This document shows, one piece after another, positions 7,092-15,699 of a DNA stretch of 49,046 nt (the stretch's first letter is position 1; every line of letters begins with the position of its first letter). A program made the position numbers and the translations under genes. The notes below the pieces were generated by a model. The model had not been told where the DNA came from. It worked only from the letters and a program-made list of their open reading frames with translations, and made no database searches. Source of the DNA: CAZAYP01 sp964489425 [NCBI: uncultured Verrucomicrobiota bacterium] (GTDB lineage Bacteria; Verrucomicrobiota; Kiritimatiellia; RZYC01); assembly GCA_964489425.1 (NCBI GenBank), contig CAZAYP010000043.1, positions 1-49,046 on the forward strand. The letters are read 5' to 3'.

Positions 7092-9952
7092 ATAAAGTCC
7101 GCAAAAAACTCATCGAAGTCGCCTTGCCCCTCCCGGAGATCAACGACGCCTCTGCCTATGATAAAATGCCCGGCATTGGGCCGCATCCGAAAGGAATCCA
7201 CCACTGGTGGGCGCGGTTACCGCTGCCCACGGCGCGGGCGGTGCTGTTTGCGTCGGTGGTGACAGATCCCTCTGACGATCCAGCGTGGAGTGACAAAAGC
7301 GAGCAGGAGCAGGACGCTGAACGCGAGCGGTTGTTCGGGATCATCCGCCGCATGATGGGCAAAAAGCTGCACGAGCACCCGGAAGTCTATGCCGAGGCGC
7401 GGGCGGAAATGCTCAAGCATTGCGATGGCAAGTTGCCGCCGGTGCTGGATCCGTTTGCCGGCGGCGGTTCGATCCCACTGGAGGCGGCGCGACTGGGATT
7501 CGAGGCCCATGCCGCCGACCTGAACCCCGTGGCCGTCCTGCTGAACAAGTGCAACCTCGAACTCGCTCCCCGCTGGCACAACCATCCGCCCGTGAACCCG
7601 GAAGACCGGGCCAAGATCGGCGGCGGGGAAGCATGGACCGGAACACGGGGGCTTGCCGCCGATGTCCGCTACTACGGGCGCCTGATACGCCAGCGTGCTC
7701 AGGAGAAGATCGGGCATCTCTACCCGAAGGTCCGTCTGCCCAAGGAATACGGCGGCGGCGAGGCCAACGTCATCGCGTGGCTTTGGGCGCGAACGGTTGC
7801 TAGCCCGGAGCCCTCGGCAAAAGGGGCACATGTGCCGGTCGCAGCGACCTACATGCTTTCGACCAAGGCCGGGAAACTTGCGTGGGTTCAACCGGAATGC
7901 GATGACTCGGCGTTGGACGGTTGGCGATTTTCTGTTCGGACCGGTCGGGCAAACGAGCAGCAGGTAGCTACAGCGAGACTTGGTGCGCGAGCGGGAAAAG
8001 CACAGGACTTCCTCTGTCTCTTAACCCATACGCCGATTACGCGCGAGTACATCCAATCGGAAGGGAAGGCCGGTCGTATCCGAGAACGGTTGATGGCTGT
8101 CGTTGCGGACCTCGGGAAAAGGAAGGCATATCTTTCGCCGTCTGAAGCACAGGAGGATATTGCGAAGGCCGCCACGTCTCCCACTCTTGGTGATGCACGC
8201 GCTTCTTTCTTGGCTGGTGCGCTGCCGAACAGAGCTGGCATTACTGGAGGGGTATGTTCTGCGTACGGCCTTACGACATGGGGTCACTTGTTCACCGATA
8301 GGCAATTGGCAGCATTGTTGGTGCTGAGCGACTTCGTGAAGGGCGCTGTTTCTGAAATTGAGGGCGACGGCCGGAAAGCCGGACTGACAACTGATGAATC
8401 GAGAACTTACGCTTGTGCGGTATCCACGTTTCTCGCTCTTGCCGTGGACCGCTGCGCGGATTTCAACTGTGCCTTGAGTACGTGGAAGCCGAGCGGCCAA
8501 CAGCAAATGCATCTCTTCACGCGACAGGCACTTCCCATGGCGTGGGACTTTGCGGAAGCCAATTTGCTAAGCGAAAAGGCGATTTGCTGGCAGAACGCGG
8601 TGGAGATAACGGCAGATGCGCTAGAGGTATTGCTCCTGGGCGCGACGCCTCTCGGCGTCAGTAGTCAAACCGATGCAGCTGCCGATGGGATAACTTCAAG
8701 TGGACTGTTGGTCAGTACGGACCCCCCATACTACAACAACATAGGCTACGCGGTCCTGTCTGACTTCTTCTACGTCTGGTTACGCCGGGCCATTGGGAAT
8801 CACTTCCCTGATGTTTGCAGCACCGTCTTGGTGCCAAAACTGCCAGAACTTACCGCGTCTCCGAGTCGTTTCGAAGGAGACAAAATGCGTGCCAAGGAGC
8901 ATTTCGAGGCAGGTTTTCGGAAGGCATTCACCCATCTGCGCGAGCAACTCGACGAGCGTTTTCCGCTCACCGTCTATTACGCCTTCAAGCAAGAGGACGA
9001 TGAGGGAGATGGCGGCAGCGATCACCGCGAGACCAATAGCGGAGTTGACCTCACCACTGGTTGGGAGACGTTGCTGGAGGCGTTGGTGTCGGGTGGTTTC
9101 ACTATTACCGCCACTTGGCCTGTGCGAGCCTCACAGAAATGGCGCTTGGTGGCTATGAGTTCGAATGCTCTTGCCTCCTACATCGTGCTCGCTTGCCGTC
9201 CACGACCGGCAGAGGCGCAGCGTACAAGCCGCAATGCCTTTGTCGCGGAATTGAAGCGGGAACTGCCGGCTGCGTTGCGGCACCTCCAGCAGGGTAACAT
9301 CGCCCCGGTGGACTTCGCGCAGGCGGCCATCGGCCCCGGCATGGCGGTCTTTTCCCGGTACAGTGCCGTGCTGGAGAGCAATGGTAAGCCGATGTCCGTC
9401 CGCACCGCGCTGGCGCTGATCAACGGGATCAAGGACGAGTTGCTTGGCGAGGCGGTCGAGGAACTGGACAAGGATACGCGCTGGGCCGCGACCTGGTTTG
9501 CCGAGACCGGCTTCGACTGGGGCGAGGCCGGCAAGGCCAACCTGCTTGCCAATGCGCAGGCGACGGCGATCAACGGACTCGTTGCCGCCGGGATCGTGGA
9601 GGTGAAGGGCAATCAGGTGCGCCTGTACCACCCCGAAGAACTTCCCATTGACTGGGACCCGGCGACCGATAATCGGCTGACCGTGTGGGAAATGACGCAT
9701 CATCTGATCCGCGTTTATGTCCACGAGAAGAAGGGCGACCACGCCACCGCCGAGATGCTGCGCAAACTCGGCAGCAAGGCCGAAGTGGCCCGCGATCTGG
9801 CCTACAAACTGTTCACGGTTTGCGAGAGCAAGAAGCGCAGTCAGGAAGCCCAAGCCTACAACGAACTGGTCATGGGCTGGCCGGAGCTGGCAAAATTGGC
9901 GCGGGATGCGTCGCGGCAGCCTAAGCCGGCGCAGGCAGAGCTGGATATTTGA
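7088..9952 (+). CDS. DUF1156 DNA methyltransferase
   Basis: A 954-residue amino-methyltransferase. The N-terminus 'VALPLPEINDAS' through 'HHWWARLPLPTARAVLFA' is the DUF1156 signature. The SAM-binding motif I 'DPFAGGGS' is at ~121-128 and the catalytic motif IV 'DPPYYNNIGY' at ~545-554, separated by some 420 residues that probably hold target recognition. DPPY predicts N6-adenine or N4-cytosine methylation. Start is GTG 7088, overlapping the helicase stop (GTGA). Base use in the middle (roughly 7,850-9,230) is visibly less GC-rich than in either flank, as if that segment had been exchanged. Its place between helicase and ATPase genes suggests self-marking, or modification coupled to restriction. 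Confidence 0.9.
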   Translation: MNKVRKKLIEVALPLPEINDASAYDKMPGIGPHPKGIHHWWARLPLPTARAVLFASVVTDPSDDPAWSDKSEQEQDAERERLFGIIRRMMGKKLHEHPEVYAEARAEMLKHCDGKLPPVLDPFAGGGSIPLEAARLGFEAHAADLNPVAVLLNKCNLELAPRWHNHPPVNPEDRAKIGGGEAWTGTRGLAADVRYYGRLIRQRAQEKIGHLYPKVRLPKEYGGGEANVIAWLWARTVASPEPSAKGAHVPVAATYMLSTKAGKLAWVQPECDDSALDGWRFSVRTGRANEQQVATARLGARAGKAQDFLCLLTHTPITREYIQSEGKAGRIRERLMAVVADLGKRKAYLSPSEAQEDIAKAATSPTLGDARASFLAGALPNRAGITGGVCSAYGLTTWGHLFTDRQLAALLVLSDFVKGAVSEIEGDGRKAGLTTDESRTYACAVSTFLALAVDRCADFNCALSTWKPSGQQQMHLFTRQALPMAWDFAEANLLSEKAICWQNAVEITADALEVLLLGATPLGVSSQTDAAADGITSSGLLVSTDPPYYNNIGYAVLSDFFYVWLRRAIGNHFPDVCSTVLVPKLPELTASPSRFEGDKMRAKEHFEAGFRKAFTHLREQLDERFPLTVYYAFKQEDDEGDGGSDHRETNSGVDLTTGWETLLEALVSGGFTITATWPVRASQKWRLVAMSSNALASYIVLACRPRPAEAQRTSRNAFVAELKRELPAALRHLQQGNIAPVDFAQAAIGPGMAVFSRYSAVLESNGKPMSVRTALALINGIKDELLGEAVEELDKDTRWAATWFAETGFDWGEAGKANLLANAQATAINGLVAAGIVEVKGNQVRLYHPEELPIDWDPATDNRLTVWEMTHHLIRVYVHEKKGDHATAEMLRKLGSKAEVARDLAYKLFTVCESKKRSQEAQAYNELVMGWPELAKLARDASRQPKPAQAELDI

Positions 9953-10100
9953 ACCACGAATGAACACGAACAGACACGAATGGGATGGGCAGAAGACGCC
10001 GGCCAAGGACGTTCCGGATTCGCGTTCATTGGTGTCCATTCGTGGTTCGTCCGAATTTGTCCTATGACATTGGTGTTCATTGGTGTTTATTCGTGGTTCG
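9951..10100. repeat. Inverted CACGAAT-type repeats between operon genes
   Basis: One copy of the GAACCACGAATGAACAC type lies at 9951-9979. Two inverted copies follow at 10022-10049 and 10069-10100, both ending ATTCGTGGTTCG. RNA across the stretch could fold into a long hairpin. Similar CACGAA(T)GAACACGAA repeats occur, as I recall, widely between genes in PVC genomes. The copies exactly fill the gap between the methyltransferase stop (9952) and the DUF4062 start (10105). Confidence 0.75.
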
Positions 10101-10104
10101 TTTT

Positions 10105-11619
10105 ATGAGTTGCGCGCGTATATTCATTAGCAGTGTGCAGAAGGAACTGGCGGCGGAGCGCCGGGCGCTGAAGGACTTTATCGAGGGCGATGCGCTCTTG
10201 CGCCGCTTCTTCGGCGTATTCCTGTTCGAGGACTTGCCCGCGTCGGACCGCCAGGCCAACAACGTGTATCTGGACGAGGTGGCGCACAGCGATATCTATC
10301 TCGGACTGTTCGGGAACGAGTATGGCCCGGTCAGCGCAGGCGGCATGTCGGCCACTGAACAGGAATTTGACCGTGCGACGGCGGCCGGCAAAACCCGGCT
10401 GATTTACGTTAAGGGCGCGGACGATACTGTGCGTCACCCGCGGATGGCCGCCCTGATCCGCAAGGCCGGCAAGCAACTGATCAGGCGGCGCTTTTCCAGC
10501 ATGCCGGAGTTGACGGCGGCGGTTTACGCAAGCCTGATCGAGCACCTGGAGCGCACCGGGGTATTGCGTACCAAGCCATTCGACGCCTCCGCCTGTCCCG
10601 ATGCAACACTGGCCGATCTGTCGCGGGAGAAAATCGCCGAGTTCCTGGCCGCCGCGAAATCTGAACGGGGGTACGCCATCGGTCCACGTGTTTCGCCCCG
10701 CAAGGCGCTGGCCCACTTGAACCTGCTGGACGGAGGGAAACCGACGCACGCCGCCGTGCTGCTGTTCGGCAAGCAGCCCCAGAAGTTCCTCATGGCTTCG
10801 GAGGTCAAGTGCATGCACTTCCACGGGGTGGAAGTCCGCAAGCCGATTCCGTCCTACCACATCTACAAAGGCGCCCTGTTCGAGTTGGTGGATCAGGCGG
10901 TTGATTTCGTCATGGCCACACTTGCCCGGGCCGTCATACCCCGCGAAGGCCGGGCCACCGGCGATGTCGAATACGAGTTGCCCTGGAAAGCGGTTCGCGA
11001 GGCCATTGTCAACGCCGTTACGCATCGCGATTACACCAGCAATGCCAGCGTGCAGGTCATGCTGTTTGCTGACCGGCTGGAGGTTTGGAATCCCGGCCAG
11101 CTTCCTGCGCCTTTGACGATCGCGGCGTTGCGCAAGCCGCATGCCTCCATCCCCCACAACCCGCTGATTGCAGACCCCATGTTCCTGGCAACCTACGCCG
11201 AAAAGGCCGGCAGTGGCTTCCTCGACATGATCGCCCTCTGCCGGGAGGCCGGGGTCCGCGCACCGGAATTTAGCCAGGAAAGCGGCCAGTTTATCCAGAC
11301 GCTTTGGCGGCCAAAAACGGTGGTGAGCCCGCCCGCAACCGAACAAGTGACCGAACAAGTGACCGAACAAGTCAGCCGGCTCCTGCACGTGCTGGCGACT
11401 GCGCCCGCCGGCGCCCGCCAAATCATGACCGCGTTGCGGCTGCGCCACCGTCCAACGTTCCTCTACGACTATCTGCAGCCGGCCCTGGCATCGGGACTGA
11501 TCGAAATGTCCCAACCCGGATCGCCCAAAAGCCCAACGCAGCGATACCGCCTGACCGCCAGGGGGCGGACTCTTTTGCCGGACTTGCGGCGGACACAAAC
11601 TGCCAGAGGCTCCAAGTGA
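10105..11619 (+). CDS. DUF4062 and GHKL-ATPase protein
   Basis: A 504-residue protein. Residues ~3-110 are a DUF4062 domain: 'RIFISSVQKELAAERRALK', 'YLGLFGNEYG' and 'TEQEFDRA'. The second half matches the ATP-binding C-terminal part of Schlafen/AlbA-type regulators (HATPase_c_4): 'LLFGKQPQKF', 'EAIVNAVTHRDYT', 'ADRLEVWNPGQLP', 'FLATYAEKAGSG'. I do not see the usual AlbA domain itself. A TEQVTEQVTEQV linker precedes a winged-helix-like tail. Start: ATG 10105 lies just after the inverted repeats; the open frame upstream is repeat sequence. It sits between the methyltransferase and the HEPN-ATPase genes, where I do not expect such a gene. Role unknown; a sensor or effector accessory is a guess. 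Confidence 0.8.
   Translation: MSCARIFISSVQKELAAERRALKDFIEGDALLRRFFGVFLFEDLPASDRQANNVYLDEVAHSDIYLGLFGNEYGPVSAGGMSATEQEFDRATAAGKTRLIYVKGADDTVRHPRMAALIRKAGKQLIRRRFSSMPELTAAVYASLIEHLERTGVLRTKPFDASACPDATLADLSREKIAEFLAAAKSERGYAIGPRVSPRKALAHLNLLDGGKPTHAAVLLFGKQPQKFLMASEVKCMHFHGVEVRKPIPSYHIYKGALFELVDQAVDFVMATLARAVIPREGRATGDVEYELPWKAVREAIVNAVTHRDYTSNASVQVMLFADRLEVWNPGQLPAPLTIAALRKPHASIPHNPLIADPMFLATYAEKAGSGFLDMIALCREAGVRAPEFSQESGQFIQTLWRPKTVVSPPATEQVTEQVTEQVSRLLHVLATAPAGARQIMTALRLRHRPTFLYDYLQPALASGLIEMSQPGSPKSPTQRYRLTARGRTLLPDLRRTQTARGSK
11338..11373 (+). repeat. Three tandem 12-mers coding TEQV
   Basis: The 12-mer ACCGAACAAGTG is repeated three times (the last ends in C) and encodes TEQV-TEQV-TEQV between the ATPase part and the C-terminal winged-helix part of the DUF4062 protein. 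Such linkers are usual in this ATPase family. Slippage here could vary linker length by four residues without shifting the frame. Confidence 0.85.
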
Positions 11620-11720
11620 GCGTGGCGCGTGCCGGCTCGGTTTGTTGCGGCTACATACCCACACCCTATCCCTTATCCTGCGCGATGCATAAGCGTTGCG
11701 CCTATATTTGAGAGGTAAAC

Positions 11721-14700
11721 ATGGCCATCACCAATCATGAACGTGTCGGCAAGATGCTGGAACTTCTGACGGCGGGATTGCAGCCGTTCGTGGAGCGGGA
11801 ACTCGAAGCCGGTGCTGTGCCTGATTGGTTCGCGGATACCAAACGCTCGCTGGCCGAATTCCAGCTTAAGCTACTGGGCACGCCGGACAAGCCCCAGTGG
11901 GACGCGGCGGCGATCCTGGTGACGATGTGGAACCAGTGGAACAGCGTTTTTCGCAAAACGCTGGGCCATGCGGAACGATCCCTGGTCAGTGAGTTGCGGG
12001 AGGTGCGAAACCAGTGGGCACATCAGCGGCCGTTCAGCACGGACGATGCCTATCGGGCATTGGATAGCGCCGCCCGGCTTCTCACTGCCGTTTCCGCCCA
12101 GGAGTCGAATGAAGTCGATAGGATGAAGATGGAACTGCTCCGGGTCCGGTTCGACGAGCAGGTCCGCACGGAAAAACGCAAGGCGGCCGGTACGAGCATC
12201 GAAACCCAGGCCCAGTCCGCGCTGAAACCGTGGCGCGAGGTGGTACACCCGCACAAGGACGTGGCCAGCGGTAAGTATCAGCAGGCGGAGTTTGCCGCGG
12301 ATTTGTGGCAGGTGCACGTCGGTGAGGGCAGTGACGAATACCGCAAGCCGGTCGAGTTTTTTCGCCGTACGTACCTGACCGATAGCCTGACCGGCTTGCT
12401 GACCGGGGCCGCACAGCGGTTGAGTGGCACCAGTGGAGATCCGGTTGTTCAACTCCAAACCAATTTCGGCGGCGGCAAAACCCATTCCATGCTGGCGCTG
12501 TACCACATGTTTTCCGGTACGCCACACAGCGAGTTGTTCGGCGTGGATGGCATTCTGAAGGCTGCCGGCGTAGACACCTTGCCGCGGGTCAACCGCGTGG
12601 TTCTGGTGGGCAACAAGATTTCACCTGGCAACCCTCTCAAAAAGCCGGATGGCACAGTGGTGCGCACGCTCTGGGGTGAGTTGGCCTGGCAGCTGGGGTT
12701 TGCCCGTGGCGGCGCCAAGGAGGCCAAAAAAGCCTTCCAGCGGGTGGCGGCGGATGATGAAAAGGCAACCAGCCCCGGCGATACCATGCGGGCGCTGTTC
12801 AACGAGTATGCGCCCTGCCTGATCCTGATCGACGAATGGGTTGCTTATGCCCGGCAATTGCATGACCATGCCGACCTGCCAGGGGGAAGTTTTGAGACGC
12901 ATTTTACCTTTGCCCAGGCGCTCACCGAATCTGCGCGCATGGCCCCAAAATGCCTGTTGGTGGTCAGTCTGCCGGCATCGGTCAAACCGGGATCGCCGCA
13001 TGCCGAGGCCGAAGACATCGAGGTGGGTGGTGAACGTGGACAGGTAGCCCTTGATGCGCTCCGCCAAGCGGTAGGGCGCGTGGAATCTTCATGGCGGCCG
13101 GCCAGTGCGGAAGAGAGCTTTGAGATTGTCCGGCGCAGGCTGTTTGAAACCATGATTGAACAGCCACAGTTCGTTGCCCGCGACACAACCGCCAAGGCTT
13201 TTTTCGATCTATACCGGACCCAGCAGCAGGAGTTTCCGCCGGAATGCCTGGACAGCGACTACGAAAAACGGCTCAAGGCGGCTTATCCCATCCATCCTGA
13301 GGTGTTTGACCGGCTTTACCAGGACTGGTCTTCCCTGGTGAAGTTCCAGCGGACGCGCGGCGTATTGCGCCTCATGGCCTCCGTGATCCACAGCCTCTGG
13401 GAAAAGGGCGACCGGAGTCCATTGATTCTGCCCTCCAACATTCCGATTGATGATCCACGGGTCCAGTTCGAATTGACCCGCTACCTGTCGGACAACTGGG
13501 TTCCGGTCATTGAGACCGATGTGGATGGTCCCAATTCCCTGCCCTTGCGCATTGATGGCGAGACGCCGAACCTCGGCAAGTATTCCGCCTGCCGCCGCGT
13601 GGCGAGGACGATCTACCTGGGGTCTGCCCCCACGTCTAAAGCGGCCACCAAGGGCATAGGCGACCGGCGGATCAAGCTCGGCTGTGTGATGCCGGGCGAA
13701 GCGCCGGCCATCTTTGGCGATGCTCTGCGCCGACTGGGCGCGACGGCCAAATTCCTTTACCAGGACAATGTCCGCTACTGGTATTCCACGCAACCGACGG
13801 TGACCAAACTGGCGGATGATCGTGCAGAGCAGCTAAAGGGCAATTCGGATGCTGTGGCGGCCGAGGTCGGGCGCTGGCTGCGCACTGACCTGCAGAAAAA
13901 GGGCGATTTCAGCCGCATCCACCCCTTGCCCCCTTCGTCCGGCGATGTGCCGGATGACAGGGACGCGCGCCTGGTTGTTTTCGGTATTGAGCACCCCCAT
14001 TCCAAGGATACCGTCAGCCTGGCAATGGCCACGGCGCGGGAGTACTTACAGAACCGTGGCAATGCGCCGCGGCTCTATAGGAACGCGCTCGTGTTTCTGG
14101 CAGCCGACAAGACCCGGTTGCAGGATCTGGAGGATGCGGTGCGCCAATATCTTGCCTGGGCGTCCATCGTAGAGGAATCCGTCACCCTTAATCTTGACCC
14201 GCACCAGACCAAGCAGGCCGAGGCACGCAAAGAGAGCGCCAAACTTGCCGTGGAGGCCCGCTTGCCGGAGACCTACCAGTGGCTGTTGGTTCCGGTTCAA
14301 CCCAATCCGCAAGCCGATGTTGAATGGCAGGCGTTTCGCCTGACCGGCCAGGATGCGCTCGCCGCCAGGGCAAGCAAGAAGCTCCGCAATGACGAACTGC
14401 TCATCTCTGGGCTGGCCGCCAGCCGCTTGCGCCTGGAACTGGACCAGGTGCCGCTCTGGCGTGGCAATCACGTGGAAATCCAGCAACTAGCGGAAGATTT
14501 CGCCCGGTATCTGTACCTGCCCAGGCTCCGCGATACCGGCGTTTTGATTGATGCGGTTCGAGGTGGACTTGGACTCCTTACCTGGGCCAACGACTCCTTT
14601 GCCTATGCTGAGAATTATGACGAGGCGGCCGGCCGCTATCGCGCCCTCCAATCCGGCCGCCAGATCTTTATTGACGGTGACAACCCCATTGGCCTTCTTG

Positions 14701-15086
14701 TAAAGCCGGAGCCTGCACAACGCCAACAAGCCGTCGAAGTTCCGCCTTCCGGCGGGGGCAAGTCTTCGGCTACGGGTAGTTCCGGCAGAAGCACAGATCC
14801 GTCTGGTGGCGGCACGGGCGCCAGCGCGCCAGCGCCGGCACAACAACATGGCCCGACCCGGTTCCATGGAACTGCCACTCTGGACGCCAGGCGCGTTGGC
14901 CGCGATGCCGGGCGTATCGCGGACGAAGTAGTCGCCCACCTGGCCGGCATAGTCGGTTCGCGTGTAAAAGTGACGCTGGAGATCGAGGCGGAAATCCCGG
15001 ACGGCGCACCAGACCACGTTGTCCGCACCGTCACCGAAAACTGCCGCACCTTGCGTTTTGACATCCATGGGTTTGAGCAGGAATAG
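11721..15086 (+). CDS. Swt1-HEPN and DUF499 ATPase, defence-associated
   Basis: A 1121-residue protein. Residues ~4-130 resemble the Swt1-type HEPN domain ('ERVGKMLELLTAGLQPFVER') and contain the R-x4-H ribonuclease motif as RNQWAH (R96, H101). The DUF499 ATPase follows: Walker A 'NFGGGKTHS' (K253) and Walker B 'CLILIDEW' (D371, E372). A Ser/Gly/Pro-rich linker at ~1000-1045 separates a small C-terminal domain. Start ATG 11721 has GAGGT upstream. DUF499 ATPases co-occur with DUF1156 methylases and helicases in sets that defence catalogues call anti-phage associated (PADLOC 'Hma', from memory). The intact HEPN motif suggests an RNA-cleaving effector function, which is inference. Confidence 0.88.
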   Translation: MAITNHERVGKMLELLTAGLQPFVERELEAGAVPDWFADTKRSLAEFQLKLLGTPDKPQWDAAAILVTMWNQWNSVFRKTLGHAERSLVSELREVRNQWAHQRPFSTDDAYRALDSAARLLTAVSAQESNEVDRMKMELLRVRFDEQVRTEKRKAAGTSIETQAQSALKPWREVVHPHKDVASGKYQQAEFAADLWQVHVGEGSDEYRKPVEFFRRTYLTDSLTGLLTGAAQRLSGTSGDPVVQLQTNFGGGKTHSMLALYHMFSGTPHSELFGVDGILKAAGVDTLPRVNRVVLVGNKISPGNPLKKPDGTVVRTLWGELAWQLGFARGGAKEAKKAFQRVAADDEKATSPGDTMRALFNEYAPCLILIDEWVAYARQLHDHADLPGGSFETHFTFAQALTESARMAPKCLLVVSLPASVKPGSPHAEAEDIEVGGERGQVALDALRQAVGRVESSWRPASAEESFEIVRRRLFETMIEQPQFVARDTTAKAFFDLYRTQQQEFPPECLDSDYEKRLKAAYPIHPEVFDRLYQDWSSLVKFQRTRGVLRLMASVIHSLWEKGDRSPLILPSNIPIDDPRVQFELTRYLSDNWVPVIETDVDGPNSLPLRIDGETPNLGKYSACRRVARTIYLGSAPTSKAATKGIGDRRIKLGCVMPGEAPAIFGDALRRLGATAKFLYQDNVRYWYSTQPTVTKLADDRAEQLKGNSDAVAAEVGRWLRTDLQKKGDFSRIHPLPPSSGDVPDDRDARLVVFGIEHPHSKDTVSLAMATAREYLQNRGNAPRLYRNALVFLAADKTRLQDLEDAVRQYLAWASIVEESVTLNLDPHQTKQAEARKESAKLAVEARLPETYQWLLVPVQPNPQADVEWQAFRLTGQDALAARASKKLRNDELLISGLAASRLRLELDQVPLWRGNHVEIQQLAEDFARYLYLPRLRDTGVLIDAVRGGLGLLTWANDSFAYAENYDEAAGRYRALQSGRQIFIDGDNPIGLLVKPEPAQRQQAVEVPPSGGGKSSATGSSGRSTDPSGGGTGASAPAPAQQHGPTRFHGTATLDARRVGRDAGRIADEVVAHLAGIVGSRVKVTLEIEAEIPDGAPDHVVRTVTENCRTLRFDIHGFEQE

Positions 15087-15699
15087 CGCCACGAGGCCGA
15101 ACGGAAAGCGCAACCAAATCGGGAAAACGCCGGCGGTGAAAGGCGGCAAGAAGAAGGCTATATCGCGCCCAAAAGGCCAAACCGCTGGTCGTCCAGCCGC
15201 TGCTGTTGACGGGCCACAGGACGAAGATATTATAGCGGATTTGGTTCAGGTCTCGGACGCCCACGGTCGCAATCACTTCCGCCAGTACAGCGCCATGAAC
15301 AGATATAACCCTGAGGGCGTCACGCTGGAGGCAATTAAATTGGACCTCATAGCGTATGTGCACGACGAACTGCACAGGTTGATCAAGGCTGGGCATGATG
15401 CCCCCAATCGCCAGCTGCCGAAATCGGAAGCCGACACCAGCAGTCTGTGCCAAGATGAACTCCCATTCGGATCCGACGAATTCCTGATACGCTCCGGCGA
15501 CAAGCTATTGGCATCGATCATGCAATCTATGCCGATTGCCGCGATTGCCAGAGCGGATTGCATGATGGCCATCGGGCGCTGGTGTTATGCCGCGTGGCAC
15601 GCCCGGTCACATGCGGCAAAGAAGCACGGCCAGGAAATGCTGGAGATGATCAGGCCCCATGAAAAAAAGGCTCTTCCGCAGTTTTTGTGGGTAAGGTAG
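15070..15699 (+). pseudogene. 5' part of an IS-interrupted operon gene
   Basis: This frame overlaps the 3' end of the DUF499 gene by 17 nt (ATG 15070), so it was probably the operon's fifth gene. The N-terminus is Lys/Arg-rich (KGGKKKAISRPKG); then come 'DEDIIADLVQVSDAHGRN' and helical segments such as 'LDLIAYVHDELHRLIKAG'. At 15669 the frame enters the ISL3 element and stops at 15699 after about 10 foreign codons. Joined to 17165-17486 with one target duplication removed, it gives a single frame of about 306 codons. I do not recognise the family. The start is uncertain because no good ribosome binding site is seen; GTG 15136 is an alternative. Confidence 0.75.
15661..15668. repeat. Target site duplication, left copy
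   Basis: GAAAAAAA directly abuts the left inverted repeat and is repeated exactly at 17157-17164. Eight bases is the usual duplication length of ISL3-family elements. Confidence 0.93.

Noticed and set aside
9985-10104. Longer N-terminus for the DUF4062 protein
   Set aside because: This part is translated repeat DNA; DUF4062 starts directly after ATG 10105 with RIFISS.
11338-11373. Tandem 12-mers as a CRISPR-like array
   Set aside because: Perfect in-frame repeats with no spacers, encoding a known type of TEQV linker.
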